Source of the DNA: Lumbricus rubellus
Lineage: Eukaryota; Annelida; Clitellata; Crassiclitellata; Lumbricidae
Length of the DNA: 64,000 nucleotides
Reading direction: 5' to 3'
Assembly (NCBI GenBank): GCA_945859605.1
Contig: OX243827.1
Span: 9,165,713 to 9,229,712, forward strand
This document shows, piece by piece, positions 11,421 to 23,600 of the stretch. Made by a program: the position numbers and the translations under genes. Below the pieces are notes generated by a model. It was not told the DNA's origin, searched no databases, and saw nothing but the letters and a program-made list of their open reading frames with translations. Numbering within the stretch: the stretch's first letter is position 1; the number at the start of each line of letters is the position of its first letter.

Positions 11421-11544
11421 GGGGGGTGAGGGGGTAAGTGGAGTGGTCGGGGGCTAGGAAGTAGGGTGTGTGCGCATGACGTGGAGGCGTTTGATTGGAA
11501 ATTGAAGCAGCGGGTTGCTTTGGACGAATGGAGGTTGGAGCAGG

Positions 11545-11932
11545 GAAGGAGTGGGAAGGAAGGCATTAAGGAAGGATTAAGGTACGAAGAAAGGAAGGCT
11601 TGATGGAAGGAAGGAAGGAGAGAAGAAAGGAAAGAAAGAAAACGGGTAGGAATGGGGGGAAAAGGAATGTATGAAAGATGGAATAAAGGCAGGAAGAAAT
11701 GATGGAAGGAAGAAAGGAGGGAAGGAAGGAAAGGGAAAGAAGCATGAAAGGAAGGAATACAGATATGAATGGAAAAAGAAGGAATGATGGGAGGATGTAA
11801 GGAAGAAATAATGGAAGAAAGGAAGAAGGGGAGGAAGGCAAGTAGGAAGTAAAGAAGAAAGGAAGAAAGGAAGACAGGTAGGAATAGAAAAGTAGGAAGG
11901 AAGGAAGGAATGAAGGCAGGAAGTCGAAGGAT
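11545..11932. repeat. Purine tract (GGAAG/GAAAG)n, about 390 bases
   Basis: Almost only A and G on the plus strand, built from GGAAGGAA words. Pyrimidine ORFs (SFLPSFLP) are artefacts. Confidence 0.92.
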
Positions 11933-12078
11933 GGAGTTTCACGCCGAAGCGCACGTGCAATTGCGAGTGAAGGACTTGCTCAGGTTCCTAGTTTCCTAAG
12001 CGGCGACGTGAGGTGGATTCGAACCTGAAACCCTCCGGCTCCAAAGCAGCGACGCCACCACTGCACCCCACCGCCACT
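11933..12078 (-). mobile_element. SINE head fragment
   Basis: The minus strand contains GGTGGGGTGCAGTGGTGG, B box GGTTCGAATCC and AAGTCCTTCACTCGCAATTG, then stops at the purine tract, so the LINE-type tail is missing. Confidence 0.7.
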
Positions 12079-12119
12079 TTACTGTCAGCGTACTTGTTAG
12101 AGCTGAGTTTACTACTTTA

Positions 12120-12568
12120 CATGGGCGCCCGCAGAAAATTTTGCAGGAAGGGGCAAAAATTTTACGATGGTCAAGGTTGAATTTTTCAGTGACAAGAGCA
12201 TGAAAATACAGCGCTGGAAATTAAAAACACGGGTATTTTTTCAAAGAGGTTTCTTAATGCAAATTTCTCAGTTTCATTTTGTGTATTATTTTTAATATGA
12301 ATAGTTTCCTAAGTGCGAAAATTTGCTAAAAATCCAAAAGTAGATGTTAAAAAGTAGGTTCATGAAGGGCACTATAATATTATATATTTATTTCTATAGA
12401 GATTTCTAAACATAAATTTAAGACTTTCACTGTGTGTATCAATGGTATCATTAGTGTTTTAATGCGAAGAAATTTGTTAAAAACTCAAAAGTAGTAGTTG
12501 GAAAAATAAGTGTCACTTTTCCAGGGGGGGCAAGTGCCCCCCCTTGCCCCTATGTGCGGGCGCCCATG
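12120..12568. mobile_element. CATGGGCG MITE, 449 bp, 8-bp target duplication
   Basis: Ends CATGGGCGCCCGCAG and TGCGGGCGCCCATG are inverted. CTACTTTA flanks both sides (12112-12119 and 12569-12576). No coding capacity. The 8-bp duplication is typical of hAT or P superfamilies. Confidence 0.85.
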
Positions 12569-12799
12569 CTACTTTACTATGGGGAGGGGTGCAGATGGGG
12601 TTAGAAATCTTGAACCAGATTTCTGCCCTGGTAGGGCTTTGAACCCCACACACACACAACTAGATTTCTGAAGTGGGAGTCTAGCATGCAAGCCACTGCA
12701 CTACTGACCCAGATACATACTGAATAATTGTAATTAGACATTTATATACTGCCACTCAAGATCAAGACAGATCTACACATCTACACTATATATAATCCA

Positions 12800-13150
12800 A
12801 TCTAAATCTAATAAGAGCATTTGTAAAGCACGTCTCACGCCAGAGCTATTCAGAAGCGCTCTCAGCGTGTGACAGGCCTACGAAAGGAAACCTGTCTTCA
12901 AGCATCGAAGAGATGCAGGTGAATTCCCCCACCAGAATCCTGCTATGAATTCCGGAGGGAAGGTCATTTCTCATACAGGGACCCATAATAGCAAAAGCCT
13001 GATGCTGGGTTAATGAGGCTCGTGACCAATGTGCAAATAGATGGAGTATTACATAAGTTATCAACATGCACAGCAGACTAGATGATCTAGTATCAACAGG
13101 CACACATCCATAGAGCCAAAACAATGGACCCCCATCAACGTTTGGAGGAA
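12800..13150 (-). pseudogene. LINE C-terminal remnant with (ATTAG)-type tail
   Basis: Minus translation gives RASLTQHQAFAIMGPCMRND, PSGIHSRILVGEFTCISSML and EDRFPF. The 3' end has TCTAATCTAATC-like sequence at 12795-12812. Same family as 25975-26330 and 62640-62810. Confidence 0.65.
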
Positions 13151-13171
13151 GACTATAATTATGGGTTCACA

Positions 13172-13550
13172 CAGTGGCGGATACAGAACTGTTCGAAGGG
13201 AGGGGGGCAAAATCTTTGGTCTTGGGACATACAGTGAAAATGTTTCATCATCATTGGTCAGCAAAAAAGTTGATGACCTTTTTTTAGTCATTCGTCGGTT
13301 GGCTGAGGGAAAAGTATCTTTTCATTTTTCAATCCCCAGAAAAAGTTGATGAGCTTTTTCTTTTTAGTCGTCCAGCCGAAAACCGAATGGAGGGGCCCAC
13401 ATCCCATGCAATTTTTCAATGGGGGGGGGGCAATATGCCATGGCACCCCGATACCTATTGCTAATTTGAAACCGAATGGGGGGACCACGTCCCATGCAAT
13501 TTTTAAGTGGGGGCCATGGCCGGATTAGCCCCCCCCTGGACCCGCCCCTG
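13172..13550. mobile_element. CAGGGGCGG-type MITE, 379 bp
   Basis: Ends CAGTGGCGGATACAG and GGACCCGCCCCTG. Flanks GGTTCACA and TGTTCACA match at 7 of 8 bases. It has internal AAAAAGTTGATGACC and GGGGG/CCCCC blocks. Confidence 0.75.
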
Positions 13551-13559
13551 TGTTCACAT

Positions 13560-13975
13560 GCACCAGCACAAATTTGATGCATTATTGGTTACTTAATTTT
13601 GTACTAGACACTGATGCCAAGACGTCATAATAATTAATAACAATTAACAAACTGTCCAACTATAGTTTAAAATATATAGATGTATTATAATAAGCATATC
13701 ACTTGTGTACATATTATGCATAATTATGAAGAATTTGTCTGTACACAGAGAATAATGTCTTTCAGCAACTAAATGCAACTTAGATGGATTCCTAATTAAC
13801 AGGAAGCTTTAGGAAGGAATTCTCAAACTGATCAAATGACAAGCTATAATGCAGGGCATAACAACAGTTTGTTTACCTTTGTTCTGTCTGTTTATACAAA
13901 AAGCGAACAAATTCAATTACAAATGAGGCTTAATTATAATTACAAGTTTTTCAAATGAGATTTCTTGTGCTCCTC
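13560..13975. other. No gene seen
   Basis: AT-rich non-coding sequence. Confidence 0.5.
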
Positions 13976-13984
13976 TACATTTTT

Positions 13985-14395
13985 CTCTTGTGTCTTAGTC
14001 TGTCTGTTTATGTCTAACTGTCTGTATTTGTTCGTCTCCATCTAACTGTTTGTCTGACTATCTGTATCTGTTTATGTCTGTCTGTCTAACTCTATCTACT
14101 TGTCTGTACCTGTCTGACTGTCTGCCTGTCTAACTCTGTCTATGTAGCTGTCTGTCTCTATCTGTCTAACTCTTCTCTGTCCATCTAACTGTCTCCCTCT
14201 GTCTCTGTCTATCTCTTTGTATCTGTCTGTCTCTTTGCATCTATCTGTCTGTGTCTATCTGTCTGTCTGTCTCTTTGTATCTGTCTGTCTCTTTGTATCT
14301 GTCTGTCTCTTTGTATCTGTCTGTCTCTTTGTATCTGTCTGTCTGTGTGTCTGTCTAACTCTGTTTGTTTAACTGTCTGTATCTGTCCATGCAAC
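13985..14395. repeat. TCTGTCTGTCTCTTTGTA minisatellite
   Basis: Degenerate CTGT/CTAACT repeats tighten at 14205-14345 into an 18-base unit CTGTCTGTCTCTTTGTAT. Confidence 0.9.
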
Positions 14396-15425
14396 CAATT
14401 AACTCGCATAATTCCTTTCCCCTCTCCCGCTCAATCCTTTACAGCGGAAAAAGAACACGGAAAAAGAACACGGAGCATTCCAGCCAGACACTTTATAACA
14501 CGGAGCGTTCCAGCCAGACACTTGATGGTTCCGCCGTCTAAAACGATAAACAATTATTACACACATCAAAATATAATTGGCTGAAACTTTGTGGCGCGTT
14601 TCGCGCGGTTAGCTACGTTTAATCATGATCTATGGAAAAGCTTAAATGAATGCCGGAGGGAAATTAGAAACAATAAAGCAGGTAATCTCTTTAACATGCA
14701 CAGCTGCACACGTGCGTGCATACTAAAATTTATTCCTTGTCTTGCTTTTATCTACATCTTCAGCCGTCTCTCTCTTGGTCTGTTTCCATGTGCCAGTCAA
14801 TGCCCTCCTCTGTTACTCTATGTGTCTGTGTCTCAGTGTGTCTGTTTGTGTGTGTGTGTGTCTTTGTCTGTTTGTCTCTATCACTGGAGTGCAGAGAGTT
14901 GTCACAACTGAAGTAGAGCCTGAGGTAAATTAAACCTTATCCACATCAATCTAGCAGAGCTGAGATTATAAAGAATACATCTTCTCACTGAATAATGTGC
15001 TGTATTACTTTTAAATTTTAAATTATAATATTTCGATACCACATAATTATTACGCTATGTGGGATGCAGTGGTGTAGTGTATCATCAGCCACGTCATCAT
15101 CATCCTTATCATCACCATCACCACAACCATCACAATCATCATCATCATGCTACAAATATTACATAACAAAAACTGTAGCGTAGTGTGCTCTACCATGTAC
15201 TTAGTTAGCATATTCTATGAATAATTTCAATAAAAATTTTAGAATTTACCAGTTTGCTGCTGAAGAAATATTGCTCTGCCAAATCAGATTCCATCCTACT
15301 GTAAAAAAGAAATGACAGGATACATTTATAAGTTATTATACGTAAAAATATGGTAATTGTGTATAGCAATACATCCTCATGCATACCTTCATTAGATTAT
15401 CCTTTCTCAGCTTTTCATTCATTCA
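14396..15425. other. No gene seen; short local repeats
   Basis: AAGAACACGGA and GCGTTCCAGCCAGACACTT are each duplicated at 14450-14525. A CATCATCACC run lies at 15080-15150. No coding signal. Confidence 0.5.
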
Positions 15426-15429
15426 TTCA

Positions 15430-16995
15430 TTTCGTGAATTTATATAGCGCTTCTTCAAGAAACTACTCAGAGGCGCTCCCAGTCCAGCCACAGCTAAAAT
15501 AATAGGTTTTGAGCGACTTATAAAAAGCAGGTGAATTTAGTCTAGGCATAAGTCGCAAGTTTAGTGGGAGGCCATTCCAGATAGCGGGACCCACAGAAGA
15601 AAAGGCTCGGCGCTGTCTTGTAGAAGTGCGAGCTCGAGGAACCAAAAGCTCCCCCATTGTCGTAGAGCGAAGAGCTCGACGGGCTGCAAGGTCAGAGACA
15701 GGTCGACAAAGAATAGACAGGTATGATGGAGCACAATCAGTAAGGCAACGCCAGACAAGCATGGGCGTCCGCAGGAATTTTTCTAGGGGGGCGCAAACTT
15801 TTAAATAATTGTCATGTGGTCTAAATTTAATGGGGACAGTTTGAATTTCCATATTACCACGAGAGAATCCTTTAGCCTACCTATACGTTATGCACCCAAA
15901 GAAAGATAATTATATAGGTTCAACTTGTAGAACGAATCGATAATCAAATTGAAAATCGCGTTGCAACAATCACAACCAAATAATCTAAATTTATGCGCAA
16001 CTATGCGAAAAATCCAGGGGGGCGCACTTGCGCCCCCTTGCGCCCCGCTGCGGACGCCCATGCAGACAAGTGCAGCAACTCGGTAGGAGATGCGCTGTGA
16101 AACAGGGAGCCAGTGAAGAACATCACGCATATAAGCAGAGACGGGGGCATATTTAGGAATGCGGCCAATGAGGCGAGCAGCCGAACGAAGAACTCGTTCA
16201 AGGCGCCCAATTAGTCCAAGTGGCAGACCCATGAGTACCGAACTGCAGTGATCAATTCTACTGGTGACAAAGGCATGGACAAGTGTCAGAGTAGCACTAT
16301 GAGAGAGAGATCTTGAGACAACTCGGAGTTGCCGAAGCTGGTAGTAGCAACTGCGAGTGACCAAATTGATATGCTTAGAGAAATTGAGCTCTTGATCCAG
16401 AGTAATTCCAAGGTCGCGGACTGTGAGAGAGAAAGATATATCAGGGAAAGTTGCTGTTATTAAGTGCAGGTCAATGGATGCCAATTGCCTGCGAGTACCA
16501 AACCAGATAAACTGAGTTTTAGAGGGATTTAATAACAAACGATTAGATGCCATCCATGATGTAAGAGCATCAATGGCATTGGACATTAACGATACAGTGG
16601 ACACTGCATCAGTGGCAAGGCAGTGAGCATAGGCCTGAACGTCATCAGCATAGAGTTGGTGCAGAAGGCCACATGCAGACAACAAGGAACCAATACCAGC
16701 TGTGTAGAGAATGTACAGTAAAGGGCCCAACACAGAACCCTGTGGCACACCAAAAGGGGCTGGGACCCAAGATGACCTCGAGGCACCCAATACCACACAG
16801 TTAGTGCGCCCAGACAGAAAAGAACGAAGCCACTCCAAAGGAGCATCAGCTAGGCCAAATGAAATAGAAAGACGCTGGAGCAGGATAGAATGATCAACTG
16901 CATCAAATGCAGCACTGACATCAAACAATGCTAAAAGAGTGCATAGCTGTGGCTTCCACATTCTCAGAAAAACCCCTTTAACCCACTTGATCAAC
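15430..16995 (-). pseudogene. CR1-like LINE reverse transcriptase, 5'-truncated and interrupted
   Basis: One minus-strand frame carries RT motifs in order: LFDVSAAFDAVDHSILLQRL, GVPQGSVLGPLLY, LYADDVQAYAH (YADD active site), NPSKTQFIWFG and DLGITLD. It continues into YMRDVLHWLPVSQRISYRVA. The frame breaks at a MITE (15760-16062), then resumes with CLTDCAPSYLSILC to AIWNGLPLNLRL. The 3' end has GCGCTATATAAATTCACGAA and a TGAATGAATGAA tail. The endonuclease and N-terminus are absent. Confidence 0.9.
15760..16062. mobile_element. CATGGGCG MITE inserted in the LINE, 303 bp
   Basis: Ends CATGGGCGTCCGCAG and CTGCGGACGCCCATG. Exact 8-base duplication CAGACAAG at 15752-15759 and 16063-16070. Taking it out in thought brings the LINE frame back into register, so the insertion is younger than the LINE copy. 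Confidence 0.9.
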
Positions 16996-17149
16996 TGCGT
17001 GGGCCCTTTATGAATACTAATGTTTCTCAAACAATTTTTCTTTCTGCAAGAAATACGTCAAAACTTAATACTTATCTTTGGCTTCCAAACATTTGAATAT
17101 CTACCTACAAAATTTCTGTAGACTTGCACATGGTAAAAAAAACTACAAT

Positions 17150-17310
17150 ACCACCAAGAAAAATAACAGATAATAACAATAATAATAAAAAATAATAGCA
17201 GATAATAATAATAATAATAATAACAGATAAAAATAACAATAATACAAATAAAAATAATAAAAATAATAATAATAGTAATAATAATAATAATAACAATGAT
17301 GATAGATTAA
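17150..17310. repeat. (AAT)n-rich tract
   Basis: AATAATAATAACAGATAA units; non-coding. Confidence 0.85.
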
Positions 17311-17505
17311 ATAATGAATCATGATAATGCCGATGACAAAGATAATCTATCACACCACAAATATAGCAGCAATAATTGTACACAAAAATGCTTATCATAA
17401 GCTTAAAACTGAATAAAAAAATGATGACAGTGCATTAATATTAATTATTCCTAAGTAAATAATGTCATGCATCATTTAAAACTAAATGATCAATTAAATA
17501 CATAT

Positions 17506-17511
17506 TTTATT
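17506..17511 (-). terminator. Polyadenylation signal AATAAA of the RA-PDZ gene
   Basis: An exact AATAAA on the minus strand, 24 bases after the TAA stop of exon 11. Position and strand fit a 3' end for this gene, implying a very short 3' UTR. Confidence 0.6.
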
Positions 17512-17534
17512 TTGATTTCCAGTTAGTTATGTCG

Positions 17535-17688
17535 TTAAAATAATTTTACCAGAACATAGATGTCAGTAGTTCTCTTTTCCTTCCTCAATACAACAACACG
17601 TAGATTTCTTTCCGTCATTTCTCCAACAACAGAAAGCAACTCCTTCTCATTCAGGTGATGAACCGGTTGACCATTGATCTCTAGAATC
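17535..17688 (-). CDS. Exon 11 (second half of PDZ-like domain, stop)
   Basis: The acceptor TTTGAAG|G completes Arg1006, then ILEINGQPVHHLNEKELLSV and RNLRVVVLRKEKR, ending VLVKLF and TAA. The ILEINGQPV core and the helix-strand that follows are typical of PDZ. A GT at CTG|GTAAAA just before the stop could in principle be a donor to further exons, but the nearby polyadenylation signal argues for an end here. Confidence 0.83.
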
Positions 17689-20600
17689 CTTCAAACACAA
17701 AAACAATGCAATTACAGAATCAAGCGATCGTTAAAACATGCACAGAAGAAGTTCTTAGAGCAGTCCCTTATTTATATTAATTTTTTTAAAATTATTTTTT
17801 GTAATACAGCAATTTTATTATCTTCAAGGTTATCTACCCAGGAGTGCTCCTAGTCTAACCTTAAAATCACACTTGTTTGCTAGGACTTATCCCGTGCAGC
17901 TGCTTTGTAAGGCGCCCTTGTAACGGCATGGCTGTGTTACTGCGCCATATAAATCGTCGTAATTATTATTAATATTTTTTTAACCCTGATCAAATAGGCC
18001 AATCTTAAGAACAGTACGAAAAGCAGGCTCTGTGGCAGCCATGGGTATGCAATGCAGCAATGTTAGCATCTTCATCTTCTTAACCATGGTATATAAGAGT
18101 GGGTGAAGTCTCTTTCACTCTCTGATCTTCTCATTGTCAGTGTGTGGTCAGTACACTCAGGTTCAATCTGAGTTGGCCAGGGTTATATCACATAAAATGG
18201 TCAAATCGTTCACAAGACATGTTGCCTGTGTTATAGCCACTGTAAAAATAAACTTGGAACGTTTAATAGCCCTATTTTCATAGCTTCCCTTAAAATCCAT
18301 TTGTCTCTTTCTCTTGCTGGGTGACTCAATTGCTGCAGTGATCTGTCTCCTGCAGCAATTGAGCCACACAGCAAAATGCGAATAGCAATTTATTGGTCAG
18401 TTAAAGCACATTCTTATCTTATCTTATCTGATAATACCTGTCCCCTTCCATAAGACCCAGGCCAGCGTTGTTTCGACCATTGCCAACGTGGTTGATATCG
18501 TTTTTTAACGGTATATGTTCTTCGCGCGACAACAAACTCGACTGGTTCAGTTCCAAACTGTAGAGACAGCCTCCCTGGTGTTCACGGCTGACGCTGTACA
18601 GAGACGGAGAAGCCTTCTTTGATGCCTAAAACAAACAATCTGGTGCACTACAGAGTCAAAATTGATGTTTCAAGCACATAGTTATTGTGGCCCCCTCTGT
18701 TTGGAATAAATCTCCTTTTGACTGCGTTACCTTTCTAACTCTTTTTATAAACTACTCAAGACTTTACTCCTGCCTCATGCCTGGGTCGGGAGCGCCTCTG
18801 TGTAGTTGCTGTTGCAAAAGATACGTTTTGCATTTATGGTCCAGTCAGTGGCTAGCATGCTGGCCTGTCAACTGGGGGTTGGGGTGGTGGGGTGGGGTTG
18901 GGGAGGGAAGTCGAATCCATGCCAGAGCAGAATTTCTCGAGATTTCTCTCCCATATCTAAAATGACTGTACATTGCCAGTAGGAATAATCTGTTAAGTAG
19001 CCATGCACCAAGTAAACATATTTGTACATTTAGAAAAAATTTGGAGAGAGGACTGGACGGCCATCTATCTTCATACGCTGAGGCTGAGAAAAATGAAGTC
19101 GCTAAAAATTCATACCCATGGATGCTTCTCAGGACTAACTAATGGGACTGCCCTTCATCTTCTCCTTTAGTATCTGAATCCAGTACAAAACTTGAAGGGG
19201 CGCTACATAAATTGTTGCAATTATAATATGGTGATAACATAGGTATAACAATCTTGTCACCAATTAACCAGCTTTGATAATCCTTGCAGCCCAAGTGATT
19301 CTGGCAAGGCATTATGTGCACTAAATAGATGTATTAATACATATGCAGGGTGGGAAAAATACCCCGGTAAGGTTTTTGGCCAATATCTTGGCCAGAAGTA
19401 AGAATTTCGAAATAAAATTTTACAGACTTAAAGACAATTTATATTTACACATGATGGGATTGATGGCCATCAAAATATTTCAAACAGAACAATTTAAGTT
19501 ATATCACTTTTAGCCCACCCTGTAGATTGATTGTGTTTTGAGTCTTTTACTGGCATAGTTATAATGATACACAGAGTTATTTACAGATGTTTTTTGTTCT
19601 TCAAGTTCTTCTGTTCTTGTCGCTGTTAAGAACGCATGAATTTCCATTCGTTCTTTCTCAAGCGCTGAAAGACTCTTTTTCATCGCAGTCAATTCGTCTT
19701 CGTGGTTCGTTATCTCGCATTCAGATTGACTGCAAACAGCACAGAGGAAGATAAGTGCATCAGAACAGCATAGGGCATAATGAATTAAAATGAGCAGAAA
19801 TATGACAAGCGATGGTTTACATGTCAGGTCTTCCTTCCCCTGCTATGCTATCGGTTTCTAAAAACAGCTATGCCTGGATCATACCCTTGGGAATTATTTC
19901 TATAACAGGGTGAGAATTGCCTTGGGTTGAGGGGTTCAACCCATAGGCGTACAAGGCAAATGCCCCCCCCAACTTTCAGGCAAGTCTGGTTTTTCGGACA
20001 AACACAGCCCCGGACTAAAAAAAAGATCGTCAACTTTTTTGCCAGATTTATTTTTCGAGCAGAAGTTCAATCTTTGACCCCCGCCCCCACTGCTGAAATC
20101 TCCTGTACACCTATGGTTCAACCCCAGTCTTTCTTAGGGCCTCATTGTTAAGTCTTCTTTTCAAACCCCAACTCCATTTGGAGCATAGTCTGACCCCCCA
20201 GTAAATTTCTACAATTCTCATACACCTCGATAGTGCGTATTCAAAGTTCATTACAGATTGACGTTACTCGTGAGAGAGAGTCCCCTGGTCATTGGCTCGT
20301 GCTTGTCGATCGAATTATATGCATTGAAAGAACTGCACCACAGAGGACAATAACTGTTGATAGAATTCTGTGATACATGATTCGTTATCTCGTACATTGA
20401 TTGCCCCAAAGGGTCGTCCCTTTAACGAATGCTATACGAGCATGCGATCACGATTAAGATAATCCTGCAAAATCCGCATAAGCTAAGCATGTAGTAAGCA
20501 TATAATTATGAATAGGATGAAATTCATGTGTTACTTCTTGTCATCCCCAGTCAATTACAATTGAAGCCAATAAGTACCGTATCCAAACATAGTAGAAACA

Positions 20601-23600
20601 GTGTACTAATCTTGGTACTATTTTTGCTGCCTAACATAATTGAAATTACAATTTCATTTAAAGCTGCATGTTGGCTACAAATTAATTCATTCCTAGGTGC
20701 TGCCGACCCAGTTAGGTTTATATATATACATTTAAAATCTCGTTGACATTTATAATCAAAACATATATTGCTAAGTTATCTGCATATTATCTCAAACTTT
20801 TTGCTTCCATTTCATTTCTAAGTTTACCTGAGATTTCTGTTGTTGCTAAGTCAATAAATGGCTGATTGACTAATTGATTGATTGACTAATTGATTGACTA
20901 ATTGATTTATTGATTGATTGATAATAGACTTGTCAATACCCACACTTGTTTACTCTGGTCTTTGCATGACCCCATATGTTTGGGCCAACCACAGGGAATA
21001 ATCCTCCTTCAGAGAACACTGAGACCCCCCCAGCAATTCTCATCCTAGGCCTCACCAAGTCTAAATCAGCCAATAATCTTAAAAACTCATCTAAACCGTC
21101 TCTGGTTTTTATCAGAAGTCCACAAAACAACAGGTGTTTACAGCTACCTTGATGTCCTGCGCATGTTGCTGTACATCCGCATCTGCTCTTCCTGTTCCCG
21201 CATCTCGGTCGTCAGCCTCTGAATCTCGGTCTCCAGAAGCATCTCTTTTGTCACAGCATCTGCAGAAACAATCACTCTCTTTGTTACAATCCATCAACCA
21301 TTTACGGTACAACACAGGAGTAAGAACGCTAATCCAATAAACCATTTTCTGGCCTAACAACGAGTTTTTAATGTTAATCGAAACTACGCAACTTGAGAAT
21401 AAAAGTTGAAAAAATACTCTATATGCCTAATTCAACTCATCTATGCAAAAGATTTAGTTTAGAAAAATTATGAGATGAGCTCACTGAGCCCCTCCAAGCC
21501 CCTGCCCTATTTTACTCAGGCACCTTCATCACCCTGACCCTCAATCTGCAGGAAAATATTTTATTCTAAAAGAAGGTTTACTGAAACCACCAGATAATGT
21601 TAACTGCTTCTTCAGTGAACATAAAGAAGCAGAGCTCGAAGACATGAACTGAGTCACGTAAGCTCTATATCATCCTGAATTACATTACATTACATGTTTC
21701 TGTATTTATGATGAAAACACTCAAGTTGTAAGATCCCCTTGGTTTAGATTTCAACTGATTCTAAATTTATAGCAGATTTTCTCAAGTAAACAATAATATA
21801 AAGTAACAGGGAAGCTTTGCCATGCACTATCTACAAAGGCCGTGCACACATTTCTCTCCACAAGAGGTATAACCGGTAACTATCCATAAAGGATATATAC
21901 ACTACCTCCACAAGAATGTAGAGGTGCTATATAAATTTGCCTTTGCCATTACCAATCACGGATGGAGTTGACTGACCTGCACAGAAGGCAATCGCTCTGT
22001 AGCGTTCCAACTCGTTCTGCTGCTTCTGCAATTTCTGACGACAGATTTTCTCGCGTTCGACTAATTTCATCTCGAGGTTGGCCACCTTTCTCTGCAACCT
22101 GTCGAGCTGAAAGCAAATTAGATTTAGTAGAATTATGTTGGCTTATCAATGCAATGGGTTAAAAATATAATGGACAAACTCCAATCAAAATGTATATAAC
22201 TGGAATACTAAACCTCATTAGACTTTCTTCAAAACACCTTATGTCCATGCAAGTATAAGAAGAGGTTTCTGTTAGTAAGAAACCATGTGCATATGTGTGT
22301 GCACATGTGTGTAAGCAAATGTGTGTATATGCTTGTGCATGTGTGTACATGTGTGTGTGTGCATGTGTGCATGTATACATGTGTGTGTGCACATGTGTGT
22401 ATGTATGAGCCTGAGCGACAATTGTGTATACATGTGTATGTGTGCACATGTCTGAATGAGCGTGTGTGCATTGTGTGTGTGTGTAAGTGTGTACATGTGT
22501 GAATCTGTATGCACAAGTGTTTGTGTGTGTGTGTGTGTGCATGTGTCATGTGAGTACAAGAACATGTGTGTGTGTGTGTGTGTGCATGTATGTACGACGT
22601 ACGTGGATGACATAGTATGTGTATGCACGGTTGTAAATGTGCATACTTAACCAGATGAGTGTTGTTACATTTGATACCACTTGCTCATGACCAAATCAGA
22701 CAATCTCATTAGCCAACAAGTATTAACCTTACGCAATTATGCTCAGATGGCAGGAATTTTTAGAAACTTCACCATGACTTCAGAAATTTTGAGTGTATGA
22801 CTTTGAATTCCACACAAGACTACGATGATCCAGTGCTCCAAAGTACCTCAACCGTAGATGGAGGGCTGCCAGGCGAGCACGAAGATCGAGACCGAGACCT
22901 TGCAGAACTTGTGAAGGACTGATCATGCGCGCCCGAAGCACCAGCGAGAAATTCTCGTTCGCAAAGCAGAAAGTAATCGCTGTGTAGTTGAGCGATGATC
23001 TGATTCTCTGGAACTCGCTTCATCGGACAACCTGCACACAACAACAGCGATTAGAAGGAAGCTGGGAAAACTGGGTCATTAAGCGTTCCTGGTAAATTTG
23101 CAGTAGATTCAACATGAATTTAACAATTCGCGATACTGCATTGCTTGTATCTCATGAAACATTCTCAAGGACAATTAAGACGCACTTGTTTAGAACTGTC
23201 CGGTAGCTGCGTTAAGCGCCTTCGTGAGGTTATTGCAAGGCGCTATATAAAAGTTCATATACATACATATATACATACATACATACATACATACATACAT
23301 ACATACATACATACATACATACATACATACATACATGAATTTTACGTAATTATCTCTGAAATATTTATGTAATACAGTATACAATACAGCTCTATTTGAT
23401 ATCGCTCTTCTTACAAAGCTCAGAAGTGCACACATGCCTTGACAGAGCAGCTGAAATTATATTACAGAGCAATTGTGAGGGAAGGACTTGCTCCAGGTTC
23501 CTACACAACACAGTAAGGCCTAAAAAAAAAGCTGTGTTTCCGGTAACAGAGCTAAAAAAAATTGGGTAGGTAGGTCGGAAAATATTTTTATTTTGTAAAA

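Noticed and set aside
22159..22650. HTHTHT ORFs on the minus strand
   Set aside because: GT/CA microsatellite inside intron 6 of the RA-PDZ gene.
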